A stretch of 64,000 nucleotides of DNA from Hippopus hippopus (lineage: Eukaryota; Mollusca; Bivalvia; Cardiida; Cardiidae). Numbering within the stretch: position 1 is the stretch's first letter; every line of letters starts with the position of its first letter. This document shows positions 22,138 to 34,533 of the stretch, in pieces. Both the position numbers and the translations under genes were made by a program. Below the pieces are notes generated by a model that saw nothing but the letters and a program-made list of their open reading frames with translations, was not told where the DNA came from and searched no databases. The stretch covers positions 21,895,239-21,959,238 of the forward strand of contig OX328108.1 of assembly GCA_946811185.2 (NCBI GenBank). Reading direction: 5' to 3'.

Positions 22138-23542
22138 GTTGATGTTGTATCGATTTGGATAGCTAGTTGCTAATAACTTTTACGGTAGGCTCGGGCTATA
22201 TATATTCTCGCATGGTCTAAGACTAATACACTCAAAATGCCAATGTCATATTATGACAGCTAAACATTGTGCCAAAATGAGTTGACACTTAGCTAATTAC
22301 GCACACGACTTTAGAACAACATCCTCGTTTGCTAATCGATTAGCCACGTGGGCATGTAAATGGATTAACAACCTTTTCTTTCACAGTTGTATCAAACCAA
22401 TAAAAACTACCGTCAAACAGTTATTTATTGATGATTTTTTTTATCCTAAATTTTGCTGTTCTTTGCTTGCCGGTGAAATATTAAGCTTTATATATATACA
22501 TGTATATTAAATTCTACATGCAAATTTTGGGCGATTGCTGTATCATATCATGTTTGCTTATGAAAAAGAAGAAATAGTTTTTCTTCAAGCACGATTTATT
22601 TCAGACTCGAGGAAAGACCGGAAAAAACTACCCGAGCAATATTCATAGTTGATATGTTCTTCAGTTACACATACTTTCATGTATTACTGAAAACAGCAGA
22701 TACCGTAGGTTTCACTAAATAGACAGATTCTGTTAGAATGACATCAACCCTTTCCCAAACAATCCCGACTTTTAAGAGCCCTGAGAGAGAAGACTGTAGA
22801 AAACGTTGTGGGAAGATGCGGTAACCAGCATTTTCTCCTTTTTCTACGATGTTTTCTATCTAATCAAATACAAGTTCCACAATTGGGGCCGCGTTTGATT
22901 TTGTCATTTGCAAAGGCTTTGGATACGAAGGAGTTCATAATTTTGTTGTGTGGTTAATGGATAAACGTGTAATTATTTTCCCACTTTCCAGGATATGTGA
23001 AGCTTTCGATACGAGTGTCGAGAAGTCCTATATTCTCCTGTATTTTTTGGTCTAACAGCACTACGAACTCTTTCCGGGTCGTAGTAGTCAAAAGAAGTCC
23101 AAAATAGGCAGCGAGCGCTTCGCCTTCTTATTATTATTATTATTTTTTTTTTTTGCCGGGGTTTGGGGGTTCAGAGATAGTGAAAGGACAGGTCCGAAAT
23201 ATATTTCTAGTGTTGATTTGATGATATCTTTGAAAAGTGACTGCAACTTTTTTTATTTTTTGAGAACTATTTTGGGCATGTTTCCAGAAAAGTAGCATTT
23301 CTACCATCCGGAAAGGCCTTCGTTAACAGTTTTTTTTACTAATCATAGTATACGATCTTCGTAAGAGAGGCCCCGACTTGCAGTTAATGGGTTAAATATT
23401 GTATAAAGAGGGGGGGGGGAGGATTTATATTTGAAATGAGGGAAATGAGGGTTTGGGGTCATTGACAATTCTTGAAAGTGGACTTTCTTTTGAATTGGTT
23501 TGGCTCTTAAAAGGGCCGTTTTGAAGAAAACGACTTGAATAA

Positions 23543-23872
23543 TTATTCAGAGTCGGAAGAATAATCTGAGTCGGACGCCTGCACGATTTCCACGGATTCG
23601 TTGAACAGCTCCCGGCGAAGTTCGGCAACCTGGTCAGCTTTGCAATAGGCATAATCATAATACATGTTGCGTGCTCCTTCAATGACAGCAAGTTTCAGTC
23701 GAAGGTTATAGCGGAACGATCTGTTGTTTGCACGTTTTGCCATCTTGTAGCGTTTCTGCACCTCGCCTAGACGTTGGTTCAGCAAGACGATCTGGTCGCA
23801 GGCTTTTCTAAAACGTCGTTCAGTATCACTTAAAGTGAATCGTTTGTCAAGAGCTTTCATTCTTGAAGGCAT
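23543..23872 (-). CDS. Gene 14: 109-aa orphan protein, F21/D73 type
   Basis: Full-length copy. Stem-loop at 23502-23517; TATA at 23932-23939. The purine run 3' of the gene has an expanded G tract (about ten Gs near 23,411), shared with genes 15 and 17. Confidence 0.73.
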   Translation of the reverse strand: MPSRMKALDKRFTLSDTERRFRKACDQIVLLNQRLGEVQKRYKMAKRANNRSFRYNLRLKLAVIEGARNMYYDYAYCKADQVAELRRELFNESVEIVQASDSDYSSDSE

Positions 23873-25266
23873 GTTGATGTTGTATCGATTTGGATAGCTA
23901 GTTGCTAATAACTTTTACGGTAGGCTCGGGCTATATATATTCTCGCATGGTCTAAGACTAATACACTCAAAATGCCAATGTCATATTATGACAGCTAAAC
24001 ATTGTGCCAAAATGAGTTGACACTTAGCTAATTACGCACACGACTTTAGAACAACATCCTCGTTTGCTAATCGATTAGCCACGTGGGCATGTAAATGGAT
24101 TAACAACCTTTTCTTTCACAGTTGTATCAAACCAATAAAAACTACCGTCAAACAGTTATTTATTGATGATTTTTTTTATCCTAAATTTTGCTGTTCTTTG
24201 CTTGCCGGTGAAATATTAAGCTTTATATATATATATAAAATTCTACATGCAAATTTTGCGCGATTGCTGTATCATATCATGTTTGCTTATGAAAAAGAAG
24301 AAATAGTTTTTCTTCAAGCACGATTTATTTCAGACTCGAGGAAAGACCGGAAAAAACTACCCGAGCAATATTCATAGTTGATATGTTCTTCAGTTACACA
24401 TACTTTCATGTATTACTGAAAACAGCAGATACCGTAGGTTTCACTAAATAGAAAGATTCTGTTAGAATGACATCAACCCTTTCCCAAACAATCCCGACTT
24501 TTAACAGCCCTGAGAGAGAAGACTGTAGAAAACGTTGTGGGAAGATGCGGTAACCAGCATTTTCTCCTTTTTCTACGATGTTTTCTATCTAATCAAATAC
24601 AAGTTCCACAATTGGGGCCGCGTTTGATTTTGTCATTTGCAAAGGCTTTGGATACGAAGGAGTTCATAATTTTGTTGTGTGGTTAATGGATAAACGTGTA
24701 ATTATTTTCCCACTTTCCAGGATATGTGAAGCTTTCGATACGAGTGTCGAGAAGTCCTATATTTTCCTGTATTTTTTGGTCTAACAGCACTACGAACTCT
24801 TTCCGGGTCGTAGTAGTCAAAAGAAGTCCAAAATAGGCAGCGAGCGCTTCGCCTTCTTCTTATTATTATTTTTTTTTTGCCGGGGTTTGGGGGTTCAGAG
24901 ATAGTGAAAGGACAGGTCCGAAATATATTTCTAGTGTTGATTTGATGATATCTTTGAAAAGTGACTGCAACTTTTTTTATTTTTTGAGAACTATTTTGGG
25001 CATGTTTCCAGAAAAGTAGCATTTCTACCATCCGGAAAGGCCTTCGTTAACAGTTTTTTTTACTAATCATAGTATACGATCTTCGTAAGAGAGGCCCCGA
25101 CTTGCAGTTAATGGGTTAAATATTGTATAAAGAGGGGGGGGGGAGGATTTATATTTGAAATGAGGGAAATGAGGGTTTGGGGTCATTGACAATTCTTGAA
25201 AGTGGACTTTCTTTTGAATTGGTTTGGCTCTTAAAAGGGCCGTTTTGAAGAAAACGACTTGAATAA

Positions 25267-25596
25267 TTATTCAGAGTCGGAAGAATAATCTGAGTCGGAC
25301 GCCTGCACGATTTCCACGGATTCGTTGAACAGCTCCCGGCGAAGTTCGGCAACCTGGTCAGCTTTGCAATAGGCATAATCATAATACATGTTGCGTGCTC
25401 CTTCAATGACAGCAAGTTTCAGTCGAAGGTTATAGCGGAACGATCTGTTGTTTGCACGTTTTGCCATCTTGTAGCGTTTCTGCACCTCGCCTAGACGTTG
25501 GTTCAGCAAGACGATCTGGTCGCAGGCTTTTCTAAAACGTCGTTCAGTATCACTTAAAGTGAATCGTTTGTCAAGAGCTTTCATTCTTGAAGGCAT
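25267..25596 (-). CDS. Gene 15: 109-aa orphan protein, F21/D73 type
   Basis: Full-length copy. Stem-loop at 25226-25241; TATA at 25656-25663. Its 3' spacer has AAATAGAAAGATTC (near 24,448) in place of AAATAGACAGATTC, a change repeated only near 29,633 in the equivalent unit of the next three-unit block. Confidence 0.73.
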   Translation of the reverse strand: MPSRMKALDKRFTLSDTERRFRKACDQIVLLNQRLGEVQKRYKMAKRANNRSFRYNLRLKLAVIEGARNMYYDYAYCKADQVAELRRELFNESVEIVQASDSDYSSDSE

Positions 25597-26997
25597 GTTG
25601 ATGTTGTATCGATTTGGATAGCTAGTTGCTAATAACTTTTACGGTAGGCTCGGGCTATATATATTCTCGCATGGTCTAAGACTAATACACTCAAAATGCC
25701 AATGTCATATTATGACAGCTAAACATTGTGCCAAAATGAGTTGACACTTAGCTAATTACGCACACGACTTTAGAACAACATCCTCGTTTGCTAATCGATT
25801 AGCCACGTGGGCATGTAAATGGATTAACAACCTTTTCTTTCACAGTTCTATCAAACCAATAAAAACTACCGTCAAACAGTTATTTATTGATGATTTTTTT
25901 TATCCTAAATTTTGCTGTTCTTTGCTTGCCGGTGAAATATTAAGCTTTATATATACATATTAAATTCTACATGCAAATTTTGGGCGATTGCTGTATCATA
26001 TCATGTTTGCTTATGAAAAAGAAGAAATAGTTTTTCTTCAAGCACGATTTATTTCAGACTCGAGGAAAGACCGGAAAAAACTACCCGAGCAATATTCATA
26101 GTTGATATGTTCTTCAGTTACACATACTTTCATGTATTACTGAAAACAGCAGATACCGTAGGTTTCACTAAATAGACAGATTCTGTTAGAATGACATCAA
26201 CCCTTTCCCAAACAATCCCGACTTTTAACAGCCCTGAGAGAGAAGACTGTAGAAAACGTTGTGGGAAGATGCGGTAACCAGCATTTTCTCCTTTTTCTAC
26301 GATGTTTTCTATCTAATCAAATACAAGTTCCACAATTGGGGCCGCGTTTGATTTTGTCATTTGCAAAGGCTTTGGATACGAAGGAGTTCATAATTTTGTT
26401 GTGTGGTTAATGGATAAACGTGTAATTATTTTCCCACTTTCCAGGATATGTGAAGCTTTCGATACGAGTGTCGAGAAGTCCTATATTCTCCTGTATTTTT
26501 TGGTCTAACAGCACTACGAACTCTTTCCGGGTCGTAGTAGTCAAAAGAAGTCCAAAATAGGCAGCGAGCGCTTCGCCTTCTTATTATTATTATTATTTTT
26601 TTTTTTTTTTGCCGGGGTTTGGGGGTTCAGAGATAGTGAAAGGACAGGTCCGAAATATATTTCTAGTGTTGATTTGATGATATCTTTGAAAAGTGACTGC
26701 AACTTTTTTTATTTTTTGAGAACTATTTTGGGCATGTTTCCAGAAAAGTAGCATTTCTACCATCCGGAAAGGCCTTCGTTAACAGTTTTTTTTACTAATC
26801 ATAGTATACGATCTTCGTAAGAGAGGCCCCGACTTGCAGTTAATGGGTTAAATATTGTATAAAGAGGGGGGAGGATGATTTATATTTGAAATGAGGGAAA
26901 TGAGGGTTTGGGGTCATTGACAATTCTTGAAAATGGACTTTCTTTTGAATTGGTTTGGCTCTTAAAAGGGCCGTTTTGAAGAAAACGACTTGAATAA

Positions 26998-27327
26998 TTA
27001 TTCAGAGTCGGAAGAATAATCTGAGTCGGACGCCTGCACGATTTCCACGGATTCGTTGAACAGCTCCCGGCGAAGTTCGGCAACCTGGTCAGCTTTGCAA
27101 TAGGCATAATTATAATACATGTTGCGTGCTCCTTCAATGACAGCAAGTTTCAGTCGAAGGTTATAGCGGAACGATCTGTTGTTTGCACGTTTTGCCATCT
27201 TGTAGCGTTTCTGCACCTCGCCTAGACGTTGGTTCAGCAAGACGATCTGGTCGCAGGCTTTTCTAAGACGTCGTTCAGTATCACTTAAAGTGAATCGTTT
27301 GTCAAGAGCTTTCTTTCTTGAAGGCAT
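26998..27327 (-). CDS. Gene 16: 109-aa orphan protein, K5/L21/N73 type
   Basis: Full-length copy, identical in its diagnostic residues to gene 13, which lies 5,190 bp to the left. Stem-loop at 26957-26972; TATA at 27387-27394. It is the last copy with Asn73; all copies to the right have Asp73. Confidence 0.73.
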   Translation of the reverse strand: MPSRKKALDKRFTLSDTERRLRKACDQIVLLNQRLGEVQKRYKMAKRANNRSFRYNLRLKLAVIEGARNMYYNYAYCKADQVAELRRELFNESVEIVQASDSDYSSDSE

Positions 27328-28726
27328 GTTGATGTTGTATCGATTTGGATAGCTAGTTGCTAATAACTTTTACGGTAGGCTCGGGCTATATATATTCTCG
27401 CATGGTCTAAGACTAATACACTCAAAATGCCAATGTCATATTATGACAGCTAAACATTGTGCCAAAATGAGTTGACACTTAGCTAATTACGCACACGACT
27501 TTAGAACAACATCCTCGTTTGCTAATCGATTAGCCACGTGGGCATGTAAATGGATTAACAACCTTTTCTTTCACAGTTGTATCAAACCAATAAAAACTAC
27601 CGTCAAACAGTTATTTATTGATGATTTTTTTTATCCTAAATTTTGCTGTTCTTTGCTTGCCGGTGAAATATTAAGCTTTATATATATATATTAAATTCTA
27701 CATGGAAATTTTGGGCGATTGCTGTATCATATCATGTTTGCTTATGAAAAAGAAGAAATAGTTTTTCTTCAAGCACGATTTATTTCAGACTCGAGGAAAG
27801 ACCGGAAAAAACTACCCGAGCAATATTCATAGTTGATATGTTCTTCAGTTACACATACTTTCATGTATTACTGAAAACAGCAGATACCGTAGGTTTCACT
27901 AAATAGACAGATTCTGTTAGAATGACATCAACCCTTTCCCAAACAATCCCGACTTTTAAGAGCCCTGAGAGAGAAGACTGTAGAAAACGTTGTGGGAAGA
28001 TGCGGTAACCAGCATTTTCTCCTTTTTCTACGATGTTTTCTATCTAATCAAATACAAGTTCCACAATTGGGGCCGCGTTTGATTTTGTCATTTGCAAAGG
28101 CTTTGGATACGAAGGAGTTCATAATTTTGTTGTGTGGTTAATGGATAAACGTGTAATTATTTTCCCACTTTCCAGGATATGTGAAGCTTTCGATACGAGT
28201 GTCGAGAAGTCCTATATTCTCCTGTATTTTTTGGTCTAACAGCACTACGAACTCTTTCCGGGTCGTAGTAGTCAAAAGAAGTCCAAAATAGGCAGCGAGC
28301 GCTTCGCCTTCTTATTATTATTATTATTTTTTTTTTTTGCCGGGGTTTGGGGGTTCAGAGATAGTGAAAGGACAGGTCCGAAATATATTTCTAGTGTTGA
28401 TTTGATGATATCTTTGAAAAGTGACTGCAACTTTTTTTATTTTTTGAGAACTATTTTGGGCATGTTTCCAGAAAAGTAGCATTTCTACCATCCGGAAAGG
28501 CCTTCGTTAACAGTTTTTTTTACTAATCATAGTATACGATCTTCGTAAGAGAGGCCCCGACTTGCAGTTAATGGGTTAAATATTGTATAAAGAGGGGGGG
28601 GGGAGGATTTATATTTGAAATGAGGGAAATGAGGGTTTGGGGTCATTGACAATTCTTGAAAGTGGACTTTCTTTTGAATTGGTTTGGCTCTTAAAAGGGC
28701 CGTTTTGAAGAAAACGACTTGAATAA

Positions 28727-29056
28727 TTATTCAGAGTCGGAAGAATAATCTGAGTCGGACGCCTGCACGATTTCCACGGATTCGTTGAACAGCTCCCGGC
28801 GAAGTTCGGCAACCTGGTCAGCTTTGCAATAGGCATAATCATAATACATGTTGCGTGCTCCTTCAATGACAGCAAGTTTCAGTCGAAGGTTATAGCGGAA
28901 CGATCTGTTGTTTGCACGTTTTGCCATCTTGTAGCGTTTCTGCACCTCGCCTAGACGTTGGTTCAGCAAGACGATCTGGTCGCAGGCTTTTCTAAAACGT
29001 CGTTCAGTATCACTTAAAGTGAATCGTTTGTCAAGAGCTTTCATTCTTGAAGGCAT
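28727..29056 (-). CDS. Gene 17: 109-aa orphan protein, F21/D73 type
   Basis: Full-length copy, equivalent to gene 14 at an offset of 5,184 bp. Stem-loop at 28686-28701; TATA at 29116-29123. The octamer in its 3' spacer is changed to ATGGAAAT (near 27,703). Confidence 0.73.
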   Translation of the reverse strand: MPSRMKALDKRFTLSDTERRFRKACDQIVLLNQRLGEVQKRYKMAKRANNRSFRYNLRLKLAVIEGARNMYYDYAYCKADQVAELRRELFNESVEIVQASDSDYSSDSE

Positions 29057-29982
29057 GTTGATGTTGTATCGATTTGGATAGCTAGTTGCTAATAACTTTT
29101 ACGGTAGGCTCGGGCTATATATATTCTCGCATGGTCTAAGACTAATACACTCAAAATGCCAATGTCATATTATGACAGCTAAACATTGTGCCAAAATGAG
29201 TTGACACTTAGCTAATTACGCACACGACTTTAGAACAACATCCTCGTTTGCTAATCGATTAGCCACGTGGGCATGTAAATGGATTAACAACCTTTTCTTT
29301 CACAGTTGTATCAAACCAATAAAAACTACCGTCAAACAGTTATTTATTGATGATTTTTTTTATCCTAAATTTTGCTGTTCTTTGCTTGCCGGTGAAATAT
29401 TAAGCTTTATATATATATATAAAATTCTACATGCAAATTTTGCGCGATTGCTGTATCATATCATGTTTGCTTATGAAAAAGAAGAAATAGTTTTTCTTCA
29501 AGCACGATTTATTTCAGACTCGAGGAAAGACCGGAAAAAACTACCCGAGCAATATTCATAGTTGATATGTTCTTCAGTTACACATACTTTCATGTATTAC
29601 TGAAAACAGCAGATACCGTAGGTTTCACTAAATAGAAAGATTCTGTTAGAATGACATCAACCCTTTCCCAAACAATCCCGACTTTTAACAGCCCTGAGAG
29701 AGAAGACTGTAGAAAACGTTGTGGGAAGATGCGGTAACCAGCATTTTCTCCTTTTTCTACGATGTTTTCTATCTAATCAAATACAAGTTCCACAATTGGG
29801 GCCGCGTTTGATTTTGTCATTTGCAAAGGCTTTGGATACGAAGGAGTTCATAATTTTGTTGTGTGGTTAATGGATAAACGTGTAATTATTTTCCCACTTT
29901 CCAGGATATGTGAAGCTTTCGATACGAGTGTCGAGAAGTCCTATATTTTCCTGTATTTTTTGGTCTAACAGCACTACGAACT

Positions 29983-30286
29983 CTTTCCGGGTCGTAGTAG
30001 TCAAAAGAAGTCCAAAATAGGCAGCGAGCGCTTCGCCTTCTTCTTATTATTATTTTTTTTTTGCCGGGGTTTGGGGGTTCAGAGATAGTGAAAGGACAGG
30101 TCCGAAATATATTTCTAGTGTTGATTTGATGATATCTTTGAAAAGTGACTGCAACTTTTTTTATTTTTTGAGAACTATTTTGGGCATGTTTCCAGAAAAG
30201 TAGCATTTCTACCATCCGGAAAGGCCTTCGTTAACAGTTTTTTTTACTAATCATAGTATACGATCTTCGTAAGAGAGGCCCCGACT
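29983..30286. repeat. 304-bp partial duplication, left copy
   Basis: It runs from CTTTCCGGG to GGCCCCGACT and is followed directly by the right copy. The junction GGCCCCGACTCTTTCCGGG joins two places in the unit that share only ACT. The microsatellite reads (TTC)2 then TTATTATT here but has one more TTC in the right copy, so the two are not simple duplicates. Confidence 0.9.
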
Positions 30287-30590
30287 CTTTCCGGGTCGTA
30301 GTAGTCAAAAGAAGTCCAAAATAGGCAGCGAGCGCTTCGCCTTCTTCTTCTTATTATTTTTTTTTTGCCGGGGTTTGGGGGTTCAGAGATAGTGAAAGGA
30401 CAGGTCCGAAATATATTTCTAGTGTTGATTTGATGATATCTTTGAAAAGTGACTGCAACTTTTTTTATTTTTTGAGAACTATTTTGGGCATGTTTCCAGA
30501 AAAGTAGCATTTCTACCATCCGGAAAGGCCTTCGTTAACAGTTTTTTTTACTAATCATAGTATACGATCTTCGTAAGAGAGGCCCCGACT
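30287..30590. repeat. 304-bp partial duplication, right copy
   Basis: Second copy of the spacer segment. Its microsatellite (three TTC then TTATT) matches the spacer subtype seen 3' of genes 4 and 10, whereas the left copy matches the subtype of genes 2, 8, 15 and 19. Unequal exchange between different unit subtypes explains this better than slippage. Confidence 0.88.
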
Positions 30591-30753
30591 TGCAGTTAAT
30601 GGGTTAAATATTGTATAAAGAGGGGGGAGGATGATTTATATTTGAAATGAGGGAAATGAGGGTTTGGGGTCATTGACAATTCTTGAAAATGGACTTTCTT
30701 TTGAATTGGTTTGGCTCTTAAAAGGGCCGTTTTGAAGAAAACGACTTGAATAA

Positions 30754-31083
30754 TTATTCAGAGTCGGAAGAATAATCTGAGTCGGACGCCTGCACGATTT
30801 CCACGGATTCGTTGAACAGCTCCCGGCGAAGTTCGGCAACCTGGTCAGCTTTGCAATAGGCATAATCATAATACATGTTGCGTGCTCCTTCAATGACAGC
30901 AAGTTTCAGTCGAAGGTTATAGCGGAACGATCTGTTGTTTGCACGTTTTGCCATCTTGTAGCGTTTCTGCACCTCGCCTAGACGTTGGTTCAGCAAGACG
31001 ATCTGGTCGCAGGCTTTTCTAAAACGTCGTTCAGTATCACTTAAAGTGAATCGTTTGTCAAGAGCTTTCATTCTTGAAGGCAT
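30754..31083 (-). CDS. Gene 18: 109-aa orphan protein, F21/D73 type
   Basis: Full-length copy. Stem-loop at 30713-30728; TATA at 31143-31150. The spacer on its 3' side contains the 304-bp duplication, so gene 17 to gene 18 spans 2,027 bp. Confidence 0.73.
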   Translation of the reverse strand: MPSRMKALDKRFTLSDTERRFRKACDQIVLLNQRLGEVQKRYKMAKRANNRSFRYNLRLKLAVIEGARNMYYDYAYCKADQVAELRRELFNESVEIVQASDSDYSSDSE

Positions 31084-32476
31084 GTTGATGTTGTATCGAT
31101 TTGGATAGCTAGTTGCTAATAACTTTTACGGTAGGCTCGGGCTATATATATTCTCGCATGGTCTAAGACTAATACACTCAAAATGCCAATGTCATATTAT
31201 GACAGCTAAACATTGTGCCAAAATGAGTTGACACTTAGCTAATTACGCACACGACTTTAGAACAACATCCTCGTTTGCTAATCGATTAGCCACGTGGGCA
31301 TGTAAATGGATTAACAACCTTTTCTTTCACAGTTGTATCAAACCAATAAAAACTACCGTCAAACAGTTATTTATTGATGATTTTTTTTATCCTAAATTTT
31401 GCTGTTCTTTGCTTGCCGGTGAAATATTAAGCTTTATATATATATATAAAATTCTACATGCAAATTTTGCGCGATTGCTGTATCATATCATGTTTGCTTA
31501 TGAAAAAGAAGAAATAGTTTTTCTTCAAGCACGATTTATTTCAGACTCGAGGAAAGACCGGAAAAAACTACCCGAGCAATATTCATAGTTGATATGTTCT
31601 TCAGTTACACATACTTTCATGTATTACTGAAAACAGCAGATACCGTAGGTTTCACTAAATAGACAGATTCTGTTAGAATGACATCAACCCTTTCCCAAAC
31701 AATCCCGACTTTTAACAGCCCTGAGAGAGAAGACTGTAGAAAACGTTGTGGGAAGATGCGGTAACCAGCATTTTCTCCTTTTTCTACGATGTTTTCTATC
31801 TAATCAAATACAAGTTCCACAATTGGGGCCGCGTTTGATTTTGTCATTTGCAAAGGCTTTGGATACGAAGGAGTTCATAATTTTGTTGTGTGGTTAATGG
31901 ATAAACGTGTAATTATTTTCCCACTTTCCAGGATATGTGAAGCTTTCGATACGAGTGTCGAGAAGTCCTATATTTTCCTGTATTTTTTGGTCTAACAGCA
32001 CTACGAACTCTTTCCGGGTCGTAGTAGTCAAAAGAAGTCCAAAATAGGCAGCGAGCGCTTCGCCTTCTTCTTATTATTATTTTTTTTTTGCCGGGGTTTG
32101 GGGGTTCAGAGATAGTGAAAGGACAGGTCCGAAATATATTTCTAGTGTTGATTTGATGATATCTTTGAAAAGTGACTGCAACTTTTTTTATTTTTTGAGA
32201 ACTATTTTGGGCATGTTTCCAGAAAAGTAGCATTTCTACCATCCGGAAAGGCCTTCGTTAACAGTTTTTTTTACTAATCATAGTATACGATCTTCGTAAG
32301 AGAGGCCCCGACTTGCAGTTAATGGGTTAAATATTGTATAAAGAGGGGGGAGGAGGATTTATATTTGAAATGAGGGAAATGAGGGTTTGGGGTCATTGAC
32401 AATTCTTGAAAATGGACTTTCTTTTGAATTGGTTTGGCTCTTAAAAGGGCCGTTTTGAAGAAAACGACTTGAATAA

Positions 32477-32806
32477 TTATTCAGAGTCGGAAGAATAATC
32501 TGAGTCGGACGCCTGCACGATTTCCACGGATTCGTTGAACAGCTCCCGGCGAAGTTCGGCAACCTGGTCAGCTTTGCAATAGGCATAATCATAATACATG
32601 TTGCGTGCTCCTTCAATGACAGCAAGTTTCAGTCGAAGGTTATAGCGGAACGATCTGTTGTTTGCACGTTTTGCCATCTTGTAGCGTTTCTGCACCTCGC
32701 CTAGACGTTGGTTCAGCAAGACGATCTGGTCGCAGGCTTTTCTAAAACGTCGTTCAGTATCACTTAAAGTGAATCGTTTGTCAAGAGCTTTCATTCTTGA
32801 AGGCAT
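32477..32806 (-). CDS. Gene 19: 109-aa orphan protein, F21/D73 type
   Basis: Full-length copy. Stem-loop at 32436-32451; TATA at 32866-32873. The leader has two changes (TTGTAACGAT and TTGTTAATAAC); the second recurs in most units from 36 to 55 kb. Confidence 0.73.
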   Translation of the reverse strand: MPSRMKALDKRFTLSDTERRFRKACDQIVLLNQRLGEVQKRYKMAKRANNRSFRYNLRLKLAVIEGARNMYYDYAYCKADQVAELRRELFNESVEIVQASDSDYSSDSE

Positions 32807-34203
32807 GTTGATGTTGTAACGATTTGGATAGCTAGTTGTTAATAACTTTTACGGTAGGCTCGGGCTATATATATTCTCGCATGGTCTAAGACTAATACAC
32901 TCAAAATGCCAATGTCATATTATGACAGCTAAACATTGTGCCAAAATGAGTTGACACTTAGCTAATTACGCACACGACTTTAGAACAACATCCTCGTTTG
33001 CTAATCGATTAGCCACGTGGGCATGTAAATGGATTAACAACCTTTTCTTTCACAGTTGTATCAAACCAATAAAAACTACCGTCAAACAGTTATTTATTGA
33101 TGATTTTTTTTATCCTAAATTTTGCTGTTCTTTGCTTGCCGGTGAAATATTAAGCTTTATATATATATATTAAATTCTACATGCAAATTTTGGGCGATTG
33201 CTGTATCATATCATGTTTGCTTATGAAAAAGAAGAAATAGTTTTTCTTCAAGCACGATTTATTTCAGACTCGAGGAAAGACCGGAAAAAACTACCCGAGC
33301 AATATTCATAGTTGATATGTTCTTCAGTTACACATACTTTCATGTATTACTGAAAACAGCAGATACCGTAGGTTTCACTAAATAGACAGATTCTGTTAGA
33401 ATGACATCAACCCTTTCCCAAACAATCCCGACTTTTAACAGCCCTGAGAGAGAAGACTGTAGAAAACGTTGTGGGAAGATGCGGTAACCAGCATTTTCTC
33501 CTTTTTCTACGATGTTTTCTATCTAATCAAATACAAGTTCCACAATTGGGGCCGCGTTTGATTTTGTCATTTGCAAAGGCTTTGGATACGAAGGAGTTCA
33601 TAATTTTGTTGTGTGGTTAATGGATAAACGTGTAATTATTTTCCCACTTTCCAGGATATGTGAAACTTTCGATACGAGTGTCGAGAAGTCCTATATTCTC
33701 CTGTATTTTTAGGTCTAACAGCACTACGAACTCTTTCCGGGTCGTAGTAGTCAAAAGAAGTCCAAAATAGGCAGCGAGCGCTTCGCCTTCTTATTATTAT
33801 TATTATTTTTTTTTTTGCCGGGGTTTGGGGGTTCAGAGATAGTGAAAGGACAGGTCGGAAATATATTTCTAGTGTTGATTTGATGATATCTTTGAAAAGT
33901 GACTGCAACTTTTTTTATTTTTTGAGAACTATTTTGGGCATGTTTCCAGAAAAGTAGCATTTCTACCATCCGGAAAGGCCTTCGTTAACAGTTTTTTTTA
34001 CTAATCATAGTATACGATCTTCGTAAGAGAGGCCCCGACTTGCAGTTAATGGGTTAAATATTGTATAAAGAGGGGGGAGGAGGATTTATATTTGAAATGA
34101 GGGAAATGAGGGTTTGGGGTCATTGACAATTCTTGAAAATGGACTTTCTTTTGAATTGGTTTGGCTCTTAAAAGGGCCGTTTTGAAGAAAACGACTTGAA
34201 TAA

Positions 34204-34533
34204 TTATTCAGAGTCGGAAGAATAATCTGAGTCGGACGCCTGCACGATTTCCACGGATTCGTTGAACAGCTCCCGGCGAAGTTCGGCAACCTGGTCAGCT
34301 TTGCAATAGGCATAATCATAATACATGTTGCGTGCTCCTTCAATGACAGCAAGTTTCAGTCGAAGGTTATAGCGGAACGATCTGTTGTTTGCACGTTTTG
34401 CCATCTTGTAGCGTTTCTGCACCTCGCCTAGACGTTGGTTCAGCAAGACGATCTGGTCGCAGGCTTTTCTAAAACGTCGTTCAGTATCACTTAAAGTGAA
34501 TCGTTTGTCAAGAGCTTTCATTCTTGAAGGCAT
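34204..34533 (-). CDS. Gene 20: 109-aa orphan protein, F21/D73 type
   Basis: Full-length copy. Stem-loop at 34163-34178; TATA at 34593-34600. The protein is unchanged, while its 3' spacer has private substitutions (GTATTTTTAGG near 33,706; GGTCGGAAAT near 33,854). Confidence 0.73.
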   Translation of the reverse strand: MPSRMKALDKRFTLSDTERRFRKACDQIVLLNQRLGEVQKRYKMAKRANNRSFRYNLRLKLAVIEGARNMYYDYAYCKADQVAELRRELFNESVEIVQASDSDYSSDSE

